Numbered from the stretch's first letter, positions 17,022 to 25,900 are shown. The stretch: 64,000 bases of DNA from Kocuria sp. cx-455 (GCF_014698015.1 NZ_JACXBS010000005.1:248001-312000); one strand, 5' to 3'. Notes: a model not told the origin generated them from the letters alone. A program made the numbers and translations.

Positions 17022-20000
17022 TCATTCGGTCTCGATCACCAGCACCAAGTCACCGCCGCTCACCTGCGCAATGTCACGCAGGGCGACCCGCGAGACCTTT
17101 CCGCCGGTGGGCGTGGTGATGGAGGCTTCCATCTTCATGGCCTCGATCGTAGCCACCGCCTGACCGGGCTCCACGGAGTCACCCTCGGCCACCGTGACCG
17201 TCACGGCGCCGGCAAACGGCGCCGCCACGTGACCCGGGTTGGTGGAATCGGCCTTCTCCAGCTCCACGGAATCCGTTTTGACGGAGTTGTCCCGGATTTC
17301 CAGCAGACGCAATTGGCCGTTCAGGGTAACCATCACGGTGCGCATGCCCTTGTCATCCGGTTCGGAAATGGCCTGCAGGGTCACCAGCAGGCGCACACCC
17401 TTACCCAGTGAGATCACGTGCTCGAAGTCCTGGCGCAGACCGTAGAGGAAGTCACGCGTGTGCAGTACGGACAGATCTCCGTACTTCACTTGCGACGCCT
17501 CGAACTCCTTGGTGGGCCCGGGGAAGAGCAAACGGTTCAACGTGGCACGGCGCTTCTCGCCGGGCTGATTGAGACCTTCCTGATCCTCTTCGCTGAGTTC
17601 TTTGTCTCCAAGGGTCACGTTGCGACCTTCGAGAGCCTTGGAACGGAACGGTTCGGGCCAGCCCGCCGGCGGGGTACCCAGCTCACCGGCCAGGAAGTTG
17701 ATCACGGAGTCCGGGATGTCGAACTTGTTGGGGTTCGCCTCGAACTCCGCCGGGTCCACATCCATGCCGACCAGTTGCAACGCGAGGTCACCCACGACCT
17801 TAGAGGACGGGGTCACCTTGACCAGGTGGCCGAGCATCTTGTCTGCGGCGAAGTACATGTCCTCGATGGCCTCGAACTTTTCCCCCAGACCCAGCGCAAT
17901 GGCCTGCTGGCGCAGGTTCGAGAGCTGACCGCCCGGGATCTCGTGCCGGTACACGCGACCCGTGGGGCTGTTCAGCCCCGATTCGAAGGGCTTGTAGATC
18001 CCGCGCACCACTTCCCAGTAGGGCTCCAGATCACTCACGGCATCCAGACTCAGATTGGTGTCGCGCTCGGTGTTCTCAAGCGCCGCGACCAGCGCGGACG
18101 CGGAGACCTGCGACGTGGTTCCCGCCATCGATGCGGATGCCACGTCCACGGCGTCCACGCCGGCTTCCGAGGCGGCCATGAGGGTGGCCAATTGGCCCCC
18201 GGCGGTGTCGTGGGTGTGCAGGTGCAGCGGCAGGTCGAAACGGTCGCGCAGCGCCGTCACCAACTTGCGGGCGGCCTCCGGGCGCAGCAGCCCGGCCATG
18301 TCCTTGATGGCCAGGACGTGGGCCCCGGCGTCCACACACTGCTGGGCAAGATCGAGGTAGTACTCGAGGGTGTAGACCTCTTCCCGGGGATCCAGCAGGT
18401 TACCGGTGTAGCACAGGGCCACCTCGGCCACGGCGGTCCCGGTCGCGCGAACGGCCTCGATTGCCGGGCGCATCTGGTCCACATCGTTGAGGGCATCGAA
18501 GATGCGGAAGATGTCCACGCCGGTTTCTGCTGCCTCGGCGACGAACGCGTTGGTCACCTCGGCGGGGTACGGCGTGTAACCCACGGTGTTGCGCCCGCGC
18601 AGCAACATTTGAATGGGGATGTTCGGCAACGCCTCGCGCAGGCGGCGCAAGCGGTCCCAGGGGTCCTCGCCCAGAAAGCGCAGAGCGACGTCGTAGGTCG
18701 CGCCGCCCCAGGCCTCGATCGACAGCAAGCCCGGCAGGGTATGTGCGTAGGCCGGCGCCGCCGCGAGCAGATCGCGGGTGCGCACCCGGGTGGCCAGCAG
18801 CGACTGGTGGGCGTCGCGGAAGGTCGTGGACGTGACCGCCACAGGCTTGTACGCGCGCAGTTCCTGAGCGAACCCTTCCGGGCCCTTCTCTTGGAGCACC
18901 TGGCGCCAACCGGCCGGCGGCTCGTGGGTCGAAGGACCGTCGAAGGGGCTGCGGTAGGGTTCGTCGGACTTGTCGCCCGGGTAATGGGGCAACTTGGTGC
19001 GGGGGTCAATACCGTCCACGCGCTCACCGTTGGGCTTGTTGACCGTGACCTCGGCCAGGTACGTCAACGCACGGGTCCCGCGGTCCGCGGAGGTCTTGCC
19101 GCGCAGCAGCTCGGGGTGGTTCTCGATGAAGTCGGTGGCCACGTCTCCGGCAATGAAGTCCGGGTCGTCCAGGACGGCCTGCAGGAACTGGATGTTGGTG
19201 GCTATGCCGCGGATTCGGAACTCCGCCAGGGCGCGGCGCGCGCGGTGAACCGCGGTCGTGTAGTCGCCTCCGCGGCACGTGAGTTTGACCAGCATCGAGT
19301 CGAAGTGCGGGGAGATCTCGGCGCCGGCGTAGAGCGTGCCACCGTCAAGGCGGACGCCCGCGCCGCCGGCGGAACGGTAGGCCGAGACCCTGCCGACATC
19401 CGGGCGGAAGTCGTTGGCGGGGTCCTCGGTGGTGATGCGGCATTGCAGTGCGGCGCCGCGCACGCGCAGGGTGTCCTGACTGATCCCGAGATCTTCGAGG
19501 GTTTCACCGGCGGCAATGCGCAGCTGGGCCTGGACCAGATCGACGTCCGTGATTTCCTCGGTCACGGTGTGCTCCACCTGGATGCGAGGGTTCATCTCGA
19601 TAAACACGTGCTCACCGGCGCGCTCGCCGGCGGTGTCCACCAGGAACTCCACCGTACCGGCGTTGACGTAGCCGAGTTCCTTAGCGAACTTCACGGCGTC
19701 ACGGTGCAGGGCCTGACGGATGTCATCATCCAGATTGGGTGCCGGGGCGATCTCGATGACCTTCTGGTGGCGGCGCTGCAGTGAGCAGTCACGCTCGAAC
19801 AGGTGCACCACATTGCCCTCGTTGTCCGCAAGGATCTGCACCTCGATGTGCCGTGGGCGCAGTACTGCCTGCTCGATGAACACGGTGGGGTCACCGAACG
19901 CGGTGTCCGCTTCTCGCATGGCGGCATCGAGTGCACCGGGTAGATCCTTGGAGGCCTCCACGCGGCGCATGCCGCGCCCGCCGCCGCCGGCCACGGCCTT

Positions 20001-20471
20001 CACGAACAGCGGGTAACCGATCTTCTCGGCCTCTTCGATCAGTTGGTCCCTGTCCGAGGAAGGTTCGGTGGATCGCAAGGTCGGAATTCCCGCGCGCTTC
20101 GCTGCGCGCAGGGCCGCTACCTTGTTGCCCGCGAGTTCCAGGATCTCCGCCTTGGGCCCGACGAACTTGATGCCCGCGGCATCGGCGGCGCGGGCGAGCT
20201 CGGGGTTCTCGGACAGGAAGCCGTAACCGGGGTAAATCGCATCGGCGCCGGATTCTTTGGCCACACGAACGACCTCGTCCACATCCAGGTACGCACGTAC
20301 CGGGTGGCCCTCTTGGCCAATGGGGTACGCTTCGTCAGATTTCTGACGGTGGATGGAATTGCGGTCTTCGTGCGGGAACACGGCCACGGTTTTCGCGCCG
20401 AGTTCGTAGGCGGCACGGAATGCTCGGATAGCAATTTCGCCGCGGTTGGCCACCAGGATTTTGGAGAACAT
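17022..20471 (-). CDS. pyc: Pyruvate carboxylase
   Basis: Biotin-dependent anaplerotic enzyme making oxaloacetate from pyruvate, bicarbonate and ATP. The 1149-residue single chain has a biotin carboxylase half at about 1-455 (ILVANRGEIAIRAFRA, AVAGGGGRGMRRVE, FIEMNPRIQVEHTVTEEIT), a carboxyltransferase domain at about 530-1000 (TTFRDAHQSLLATRVRT, MLLRGRNTVGYTPYP, LHLHTHDTAGGQLA), and a C-terminal biotinyl domain with the lysine in ATIEAMKMEAS. The ATG at 20471 (MFSKILVANRGE) is the family start; the frame continues upstream without homology. It supports TCA intermediates drained by biosynthesis. Confidence 0.97.
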   Translation of the reverse strand: MFSKILVANRGEIAIRAFRAAYELGAKTVAVFPHEDRNSIHRQKSDEAYPIGQEGHPVRAYLDVDEVVRVAKESGADAIYPGYGFLSENPELARAADAAGIKFVGPKAEILELAGNKVAALRAAKRAGIPTLRSTEPSSDRDQLIEEAEKIGYPLFVKAVAGGGGRGMRRVEASKDLPGALDAAMREADTAFGDPTVFIEQAVLRPRHIEVQILADNEGNVVHLFERDCSLQRRHQKVIEIAPAPNLDDDIRQALHRDAVKFAKELGYVNAGTVEFLVDTAGERAGEHVFIEMNPRIQVEHTVTEEITDVDLVQAQLRIAAGETLEDLGISQDTLRVRGAALQCRITTEDPANDFRPDVGRVSAYRSAGGAGVRLDGGTLYAGAEISPHFDSMLVKLTCRGGDYTTAVHRARRALAEFRIRGIATNIQFLQAVLDDPDFIAGDVATDFIENHPELLRGKTSADRGTRALTYLAEVTVNKPNGERVDGIDPRTKLPHYPGDKSDEPYRSPFDGPSTHEPPAGWRQVLQEKGPEGFAQELRAYKPVAVTSTTFRDAHQSLLATRVRTRDLLAAAPAYAHTLPGLLSIEAWGGATYDVALRFLGEDPWDRLRRLREALPNIPIQMLLRGRNTVGYTPYPAEVTNAFVAEAAETGVDIFRIFDALNDVDQMRPAIEAVRATGTAVAEVALCYTGNLLDPREEVYTLEYYLDLAQQCVDAGAHVLAIKDMAGLLRPEAARKLVTALRDRFDLPLHLHTHDTAGGQLATLMAASEAGVDAVDVASASMAGTTSQVSASALVAALENTERDTNLSLDAVSDLEPYWEVVRGIYKPFESGLNSPTGRVYRHEIPGGQLSNLRQQAIALGLGEKFEAIEDMYFAADKMLGHLVKVTPSSKVVGDLALQLVGMDVDPAEFEANPNKFDIPDSVINFLAGELGTPPAGWPEPFRSKALEGRNVTLGDKELSEEDQEGLNQPGEKRRATLNRLLFPGPTKEFEASQVKYGDLSVLHTRDFLYGLRQDFEHVISLGKGVRLLVTLQAISEPDDKGMRTVMVTLNGQLRLLEIRDNSVKTDSVELEKADSTNPGHVAAPFAGAVTVTVAEGDSVEPGQAVATIEAMKMEASITTPTGGKVSRVALRDIAQVSGGDLVLVIETE

Positions 20472-20561
20472 GTACTGCCGTTCCGCACCCCCGGACCAGT
20501 GGGCCTCGAAGGGCGCTGCGTTAGATAGCGAACTAGCTGTCTCAGCATACGTGAGACCCAC

Positions 20562-20567
20562 ATCATA
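20562..20567 (-). promoter_or_regulatory. -10 candidate upstream of pyc
   Basis: TATGAT on the minus strand, about 90 bases before the pyc ATG, is the best -10 match in the 221-bp divergent region shared with the ParA-like gene. No good -35 at 16-18 bp was found. Confidence 0.3.
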
Positions 20568-20692
20568 CCTGTGGACTGACCACACTGTGTAACGAAACGG
20601 GTCTCTTCGTGACGAAAGGGCTATAAGTCCAGCCGTTAGCATGGACATCGGTGTGTCCCGGTGGCCGGGGCACTGAACCGGGAGAGGACACA

Positions 20693-21484
20693 GTGCAGAT
20701 CGTCAGCATCAGCAGTCTCAAGGGCGGCGTGGGCAAATCATCGGTAACTCTTGGACTGGCCTCGGCCGCTTTGGATGCGGGCATTCCCACTCTCGTGGTT
20801 GATCTCGACCCCCACGCGGATGCGTCCACCGCCCTGGGTGCCCACGCTCAGCCCTCCCGCGACATCGGTTCCATTCTGCGCAAACCGAAGAAGGGTGCCG
20901 TGTCCAACATCACAGTTGCCGCGTCGTGGACCGCGCATCCCATCACCCCTGATTCGTCCCCACGGCCCGTCCTGGACGTGGCACCGGGTTCCGCAGCGTC
21001 CTCGCCGTTGGACCGTTCAGGTTTCAAGGCCAAAGATCTCAAACGCCTGGAAACGGTACTGCACGGGGTGGATACGTACGAGCTGGTACTCATTGACTGC
21101 CCGCCCAGCCTCACCGTGCTGACCCGCATGGCGTGGGCGGCCTCCCACAAGGTGCTCTCCGTGGCGGAGCCCTCGCTTTTCTCCGTGGCCGGCACCAAAC
21201 GTACGATGACCGCGCTGGCCCAGTTCGACAGTTCCAAACTCTGGGCCGTGCCCGCCGCGGGTGTGGTCGTGAACCGGGCTCGCGAGGACTTCTCCGAACA
21301 CTCGCACCGCATTTCTGAACTCCATGAGCTGTTCGGTGAGCTCTTAGTGCAACCGATCCTCCCGGATGCTCCCGTTATGCAGCAAGTTCAGGGTGCCGCG
21401 TGGCCCGTCCACAGGTGGCCCGGGGAACAAGCCGCGGTCCTGGCGGAGCGCTTCAGCTCCATCCTCACCGGGCTTTTGAAGTAA
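20693..21484 (+). CDS. ParA/MinD-family ATPase (orphan)
   Basis: Deviant Walker ATPase of 263 residues: ISSLKGGVGKSSVTLGLA (Walker A with signature lysine) near residue 5, VVDLDPHADAS near 35, and VLIDCPPSLTVLTRM near 128. The GTG start has GGGAGAGGA seven bases upstream. No parB-like gene or centromere-like repeats adjoin it, and a second ParA lies at 47282-48175 in the scpAB run, so this is a separate paralogue. Actinobacterial orphan ParAs often position proteins at poles or septa; the cargo here is unknown. It diverges from pyc. Confidence 0.88.
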   Translation: MQIVSISSLKGGVGKSSVTLGLASAALDAGIPTLVVDLDPHADASTALGAHAQPSRDIGSILRKPKKGAVSNITVAASWTAHPITPDSSPRPVLDVAPGSAASSPLDRSGFKAKDLKRLETVLHGVDTYELVLIDCPPSLTVLTRMAWAASHKVLSVAEPSLFSVAGTKRTMTALAQFDSSKLWAVPAAGVVVNRAREDFSEHSHRISELHELFGELLVQPILPDAPVMQQVQGAAWPVHRWPGEQAAVLAERFSSILTGLLK

Positions 21485-21548
21485 CTACCGGCTCATGGTG
21501 AATCCGGGGCCAGTTCCGCTCGGGTCCCCGTCGGGTGATGAGAAGGCG

Positions 21549-22163
21549 TCAGCCGGCGTTCTTCTTGCGACGGCGCGCCCTGCGTGCGGAGAGCTCGTCC
21601 TCGGGGAATTCCTCATCGGCGTCAGTGGCGGCCACCGCTGTGTGCTCGGCGGGCATGGACGCCAGGGCACCCTCGATCTCGCGCCAGACCCGGCCCACGG
21701 CAATGCCGAAGACACCCTGTCCCCCCTGAACCAGGTCGATGACCTCGTGGGGCGATGTGCATTCGTAGACGCTGGCGCCGTCGGACATCAAGGTGAGCTG
21801 CGTGAGGTCCTCGATCCCGCGCAGTCGCAAGGCACCCACGGCGGAACGAATCTGCTGCAGCGACACACCCGTGTCCAGAAGTCGCTTGACGACCTTGAGA
21901 ACCAGGATGTCCCGAAAGGAGTAGAGGCGCTGCGAGCCGGAACCCTTGGCTCCGCGCACCGTGGGCTCGACCAAACTGGTACGCGCCCAGTAGTCGAGTT
22001 GGCGATAAGTAATGCCAGCAGCCTTACAGGCCGTGGGTCCGCGGAACCCGACGGTCTCGTCGAAACTGACCAGATCCTCGTCGAACAGCATGCCCTGGGT
22101 CCCGCCCGCGAGCGAGGATTGGAGCGGATCTGCTACATCCAGCGGAAGGTCTCCGTGGCTCAC
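21549..22163 (-). CDS. MerR-family regulator (Rv1830-like)
   Basis: DNA-binding regulator of 204 residues, last gene of the gcvH-garA-ftsR-bfn-merR block. The winged helix-turn-helix begins FRGPTACKAAGITYRQLDYW near residue 48 and continues RLYSFRDILVLKVVKRLLD. The C-terminus ends in a basic run (SARRARRRKKN). The GTG at 22163 has an excellent GAGGAGG upstream, so I prefer it to the longer frame from 22196. The M. tuberculosis counterpart Rv1830 is reported to influence division and growth. An inverted repeat 40 bp upstream is a candidate autoregulatory site. Confidence 0.87.
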   Translation of the reverse strand: MSHGDLPLDVADPLQSSLAGGTQGMLFDEDLVSFDETVGFRGPTACKAAGITYRQLDYWARTSLVEPTVRGAKGSGSQRLYSFRDILVLKVVKRLLDTGVSLQQIRSAVGALRLRGIEDLTQLTLMSDGASVYECTSPHEVIDLVQGGQGVFGIAVGRVWREIEGALASMPAEHTAVAATDADEEFPEDELSARRARRRKKNAG

Positions 22164-22203
22164 ATATCCTCCTCGGGATCGGCTGGGGTGGTCCATGACT
22201 GAG

Positions 22204-22227
22204 TTACCGGAAGGCAGTTCTCGGTAA
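22204..22227. promoter_or_regulatory. Inverted repeat TTACCG-N12-CGGTAA upstream of merR
   Basis: Six-base arms TTACCG (22204-22209) and CGGTAA (22222-22227) are separated by 12 bases, about 40-65 bp before the merR GTG. A further CGGTAG follows at 22236-22241. The length resembles a MerR-type dyad. Autoregulation by the adjacent gene is inference. Confidence 0.4.
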
Positions 22228-22321
22228 TGATTAGACGGTAGACCTCGGGGTGCGGCGGGTCAAAGACATTTGTACGGGGTCGCAACGTGTCGCGACGTCA
22301 GCTCACCCGCAGAACTGCCTG

Positions 22322-22837
22322 TCAGGTCTGGAAATCGTCCGGGTCCACGTGATCCAGAAAGTCACGGAACTCACGCACCTGGACGTCAGCTTCGGCCTGG
22401 TCCGGGGCGGGTTGCTCGCGCAATTCACCATCCGCGCTCAGCACGAGACCGGAATCCTCCAGCACGGACTGGGCACACACGATGTTGGACTTGGTTCGTA
22501 CGGCCACCGCGAGCGCATCCGAGGCCCTGGCATCCACCACGATTCCGTGGTCGAACTCAATGGCGGCGTGGAACACCGTGTCCTCCACCGTGTGAATGAC
22601 CACGCGAGAAATGCTGTGCCCCAGGGCATCGACCACGGAGATCAGCAGATCATGTGTGAGGGGGCGGGGCGGTTTGATGCCCTGCATGGCGAAGACGATC
22701 GAGGTCGCCTCGTTCGTTCCCACCCAAATGGGCAGGTGTCGGGCGCCGTTGAGTTCACGGAGCACCACCACCGGCTGCCCGGTGGGTACGTCCATGCGGA
22801 CTCCGGCCACTTCCATGGGTACGTCCGGGGAGGCCAC
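22322..22837 (-). CDS. Bifunctional nuclease domain protein (DUF151)
   Basis: 171-residue BFN/DUF151 protein like Rv1829 of M. tuberculosis. Conserved stretches: LRELNGARHLPIWVGTNEA near residue 27, RPLTHDLLISVVDALG near 58, and DARASDALAVAVRTKSNIV near 101. Plant and archaeal members have nuclease activity; the bacterial role is not settled. The GTG start touches the ftsR stop and has AGGAG upstream, so it is coupled to ftsR. The C-terminus is acidic. Confidence 0.88.
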   Translation of the reverse strand: MASPDVPMEVAGVRMDVPTGQPVVVLRELNGARHLPIWVGTNEATSIVFAMQGIKPPRPLTHDLLISVVDALGHSISRVVIHTVEDTVFHAAIEFDHGIVVDARASDALAVAVRTKSNIVCAQSVLEDSGLVLSADGELREQPAPDQAEADVQVREFRDFLDHVDPDDFQT

Positions 22838-23602
22838 CTATCGCTCCTGTTCGAATGGGCGGAGAGTGTCTTTAAGTTGGGAGTTCACCAGCGCCGTGGT
22901 CATGGTCAGACACAGGGACGCGATTTCCCGGGCCCGCTGGGGGGCCTTCTCGCGGGAGGTCGGGTCGCGTCGGCTGATGAGCGGGGCAATGGTTCCCTCC
23001 ACCAATCCGATCATGCGCTCCGAGGCACCGCGCAGCGCCCGTAGGTGTCGCGGCTCGATCCCGTACCCGCTCAGTCGTTTGGCCGTGGCCGCAACCGTGA
23101 GCGCGTAGTCGTCGAAGTAGCCTGAGCGTTCCACAAGCCACCCGTTGTTCATCAGATCGCGCAGCAGGGCGGTCTCGGTACCGGTGCGGGCGGCCACCTC
23201 ACGCAGGGTGTAACGCCGCCCTGACTGACGCACGGGATGGGCCACCGCCTGGCGTGGATCCTGCGATTCTTGGCCGTGCACCGACGACGTCGCTCGCTCG
23301 GTCTCGCGCGGTTCCTGCGGTTCGGCATCCGCTCCTGGGTCCTCCCCTCGTTCCAGACGGTCGCGAATGACCTTCAACGGAAGGTAGCGCTCCTGTTGAA
23401 GGCGTAACACCGTGGCCAGTCTCTCGATGTCTTCTTCCGAGTACTTGCGGTACCCCGAGGCTGTGCGATGCGGGCGCACCAGCCCCTGGTCCTCCAAGAA
23501 ACGGATCTTGGAGGCGGACAGGCCGGGGAATTCGGGCTGCAAATGTCGTAGCAGCACCCCGATACCCACCAGCGAGGTCTGCGAGTGTCCGGATTCAGGC
23601 AT
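22838..23602 (-). CDS. ftsR: MerR-family division regulator FtsR
   Basis: MerR-type transcription factor corresponding to Rv1828/FtsR, an activator of ftsZ in Corynebacterium. 254 residues: N-terminal helix-turn-helix with GLSASKIRFLEDQGLVRPHR near 27 and ASGYRKYSEEDIERLATVL near 48, then a dimerisation part, a variable Glu/Arg-rich linker (about 85-125), and a second helix-turn-helix-like region (YTLREVAARTGTETALLRD near 131). It begins 8 bp after garA without a good Shine-Dalgarno and directly abuts the BFN gene, so garA-ftsR-bfn form one operon. Confidence 0.9.
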   Translation of the reverse strand: MPESGHSQTSLVGIGVLLRHLQPEFPGLSASKIRFLEDQGLVRPHRTASGYRKYSEEDIERLATVLRLQQERYLPLKVIRDRLERGEDPGADAEPQEPRETERATSSVHGQESQDPRQAVAHPVRQSGRRYTLREVAARTGTETALLRDLMNNGWLVERSGYFDDYALTVAATAKRLSGYGIEPRHLRALRGASERMIGLVEGTIAPLISRRDPTSREKAPQRAREIASLCLTMTTALVNSQLKDTLRPFEQER

Positions 23603-23610
23603 AAGTAGTG

Positions 23611-24054
23611 TCAGGAGTCCTTTTGTACGGAGTGGTAGAAGGTGAATCGGAACTTACCGATCTGGACTTCGTCACCATTTTCCAACTGTTTGGAGTCCAC
23701 TCGGTCACCGTTGACGTAGGTGCCGTTGAGGGAGGACTGGTCCACCAGCTCGTAGGAGTTCGACCGACGGAGGAAGCCCGCGTGCCTACGGGACACCGTG
23801 ACGTCATCCAAGAAAATGGAGCACGCCGGGTGACGGCCGGCGATGACTTCGTCACGGTCCAGCAGGAAACGTGAACCCGTGAGTCCGCCATTGGTTTCAA
23901 GAAGCAGCGCGGAACCCGGGGGTAATGCGGCGACCGCATTTTGCTCACTCTCGGACATCTTGTGCCGAGCGGCGGTGGAGAGAACATCCGCAACAATCTG
24001 GATGGATGTGGTTTCCGGCCCCGAGTCGGGTACGGAGCTGTCCTGCTTTGACAT
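23611..24054 (-). CDS. garA: FHA-domain metabolic switch protein GarA/OdhI
   Basis: Small forkhead-associated protein (147 residues) that inhibits 2-oxoglutarate dehydrogenase and adjusts glutamate metabolism in Actinobacteria, controlled by Ser/Thr kinases. The N-terminus has the conserved phosphorylation sequence ETTS at about residues 14-17. The FHA domain (about 55-140) shows IAGRHPACSIFLDDVTVSRR and SSLNGTYVNGDRV, the phosphothreonine-binding residues. AGGAG precedes the ATG. It sits 33 bp after gcvH, the order seen in Mycobacterium (Rv1826-Rv1828). Confidence 0.93.
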   Translation of the reverse strand: MSKQDSSVPDSGPETTSIQIVADVLSTAARHKMSESEQNAVAALPPGSALLLETNGGLTGSRFLLDRDEVIAGRHPACSIFLDDVTVSRRHAGFLRRSNSYELVDQSSLNGTYVNGDRVDSKQLENGDEVQIGKFRFTFYHSVQKDS

Positions 24055-24087
24055 ACGTATCTTTCTCCTGAGTGTGGAGTCTGCGGG

Positions 24088-24474
24088 TCAGTCCAGCTGC
24101 TGCTGATACTGATCAGCGTCCAAGAGGTCCTTGGTCGCCTCCTCAGAATCAGCACGGATCGTGAAGAGCCAGCCGTCCTCGTAGGGAGAGGCGTTCACAG
24201 CGCCGGGGTTGTCTTCGAGCTCGGGGTTGACCTCGGTGATTTCACCGGACATCGGGACGAAGAGGTCGCTCACGGACTTGGTGGATTCGATTTCGCCCAC
24301 AACAGATCCGGCCGACACTTGGTCCCCAACTTGCGGCAGGTCCACGAAGACCACTTCGCCCAGTTCGTCTTGGGCGTGATCCGTGATCCCCACCCGGTAG
24401 GTGTTGTCATCCTTGAGGTCTTTGACCCATTCGTGCTCTGAGGTGTACGCGAGTTCCGCGGGAATGTTACTCAT
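24088..24474 (-). CDS. gcvH: Glycine cleavage system H protein
   Basis: Lipoyl carrier protein of the glycine cleavage complex, 128 residues. It begins MSNIPAELAYTSEHEWVK; the lipoylated lysine lies in GEIESTKSVSDLF near residue 66, and YEDGWLFTIRADS is the usual C-terminal motif. The frame is open far upstream, but the ATG at 24474 is fixed by family alignment and by a TAAACT box seven bases upstream, which indicates a leaderless transcript. gcvT and gcvP are not in this window. It diverges from trkH with only 39 bp between the start codons. Confidence 0.95.
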   Translation of the reverse strand: MSNIPAELAYTSEHEWVKDLKDDNTYRVGITDHAQDELGEVVFVDLPQVGDQVSAGSVVGEIESTKSVSDLFVPMSGEITEVNPELEDNPGAVNASPYEDGWLFTIRADSEEATKDLLDADQYQQQLD

Positions 24475-24481
24475 GTCGCTC

Positions 24482-24487
24482 AGTTTA
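24482..24487 (-). promoter_or_regulatory. -10 box of leaderless gcvH
   Basis: TAAACT on the minus strand, seven bases from the gcvH ATG. Only 14 bp separate it from the trkH -10 on the other strand, so the two promoters must overlap and may interfere. Confidence 0.55.
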
Positions 24488-24501
24488 GGGCACGGAGGGT
24501 G

Positions 24502-24507
24502 TAACTT
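24502..24507 (+). promoter_or_regulatory. -10 box of leaderless trkH
   Basis: TAACTT on the plus strand with six bases to the GTG start at 24514, placing transcription start on the G of GTG. There is no Shine-Dalgarno at the right distance, which agrees with leaderless initiation. Confidence 0.5.
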
Positions 24508-24513
24508 GTCCGC

Positions 24514-25875
24514 GTGCCTCGCACTCACTTGCGACAACGGCCGGAGATGACACCCGCCCGGACCGCTCGCCTCATTGTTTCTGCTTTCGTCATCGCACTG
24601 GTGGTGGGGACCGGGTTGCTCATGGTGCCCGCGTCTTCGACCGGGCCCGGGGGAACCGACCTCCTCACCGCGTTGTTCACCGCAACGTCCGCTTTGTGCG
24701 TCACGGGTCTGATCACGGTGGACACCGCAACTTATTGGACCCCGTTCGGTCAGACCGTGATCCTGTGTCTCATTCAGGTGGGTGGCCTGGGCGTGATGAC
24801 GCTGACCACCATGCTGGGTATCGTTCTGGCCCGAAGGTTCGGGCTCTCCATCAAATTGCTGGCCCGCGCCGAAACCAAGTCGTTCGGTGCTGCCCGCGTG
24901 AGCCACGTGGTGTTGCGCATTGTCGCGACAACGGCGGTCATCGAGGTCGCTGCGGCACTTCTGCTGTTCGCGCGGTTCTCATTCCACTACCACTACTCCC
25001 CCGGCCAAGCCCTGGCCCATGCGGTGTTCCACTCTGTTTCCGCGTTCAACAATGCGGGGTTCGCCCTCTACACGCTCAATGTCATGGACTTCCACCAGGA
25101 CCCATTCATTTTGCTCCCCCTGGCCGGCTGCGTGATTCTGGGTGGCCTGGGATTCCCGGTTCTGTACGAGTTGCGCCATCATCTTCGGTTGCCGCGCGAA
25201 TGGTCCATGAATACGCGGTTGGTCTTGTTGGCAACTCCCGTGTTGCTGATTGGGGGCACCGTCTTCATTGCGGTTCTTGAGTGGTCCAATCTGGGTACCC
25301 TGGGGCCCCAACCGGTGGGGTCCAAGATTCTCAATGCCTTTTTCCAATCAGCGATTGCTCGCACCGCCGGCTTCAACAGCGTGGATATCGCGCAGTTGCA
25401 CCCGGTTTCATGGCTGGGCATGGATGTCCTGATGCTCATCGGCGGCGGGCCGGCCGGTACCGCGGGTGGATTGAAAGTCACCACTTTCGGGGTGCTCTTC
25501 TTCGTCGCGTGGACAGAAATCCGGGGCGGGGCCGCCGTGCCCGTACTGGGTAAGCAGCTGTCCCGTTCCGTGCAACGCGAGGCGATCACCCTCGTGGTGG
25601 TGGCTGTGGGCGCCGTGATGGCCGGCACCATGTTGCTCATGCTCTCCGACACCAACCTGGGGTTGGACCGTGCCCTGTTCGAGGTGATCTCGGCCTTCGC
25701 CACGGTCGGGCTGTCCACGGGTATCACCGCTTCCCTGTCACCCTTCGCGCAGGTGGTGCTCATCGGTCTCATGTTCCTCGGTCGCCTGGGACCGGTCACC
25801 GTAGCCACGGCCATTGCCGTGGGCCGCAAACCCCGGGCCTACGAACTGCCCAAAGAACGACCGCTCATTGGTTGA
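24514..25875 (+). CDS. TrkH/KtrB-type potassium channel subunit
   Basis: Membrane subunit for K+ uptake, 453 residues with about ten hydrophobic segments. The repeated pore (P-loop) signatures are visible: FTATSALCVTGLI near 53, SAFNNAGFALYT near 178, SAIARTAGFNSVDI near 285, and SAFATVGLSTGI near 396. GGGPAGTAGGLKVTT is also typical. The GTG start at 24514 has a -10-like box immediately upstream. The TrkA-like regulatory gene follows after 25 bp, forming a two-gene potassium transport operon. Confidence 0.93.
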   Translation: MPRTHLRQRPEMTPARTARLIVSAFVIALVVGTGLLMVPASSTGPGGTDLLTALFTATSALCVTGLITVDTATYWTPFGQTVILCLIQVGGLGVMTLTTMLGIVLARRFGLSIKLLARAETKSFGAARVSHVVLRIVATTAVIEVAAALLLFARFSFHYHYSPGQALAHAVFHSVSAFNNAGFALYTLNVMDFHQDPFILLPLAGCVILGGLGFPVLYELRHHLRLPREWSMNTRLVLLATPVLLIGGTVFIAVLEWSNLGTLGPQPVGSKILNAFFQSAIARTAGFNSVDIAQLHPVSWLGMDVLMLIGGGPAGTAGGLKVTTFGVLFFVAWTEIRGGAAVPVLGKQLSRSVQREAITLVVVAVGAVMAGTMLLMLSDTNLGLDRALFEVISAFATVGLSTGITASLSPFAQVVLIGLMFLGRLGPVTVATAIAVGRKPRAYELPKERPLIG

Positions 25876-25900
25876 GCAACCTCTACTGAAAGATTGCGTC

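Noticed and set aside
17418-19784. A 788-codon open frame on the plus strand inside pyc
   Set aside because: Antisense to well-conserved pyruvate carboxylase; GC-rich third positions keep the opposite frame open.
20693-21484. Chromosomal partition locus (parAB) or plasmid remnant
   Set aside because: No parB gene and no parS-like palindromes were seen near either ParA, so they are treated as orphan ATPases.
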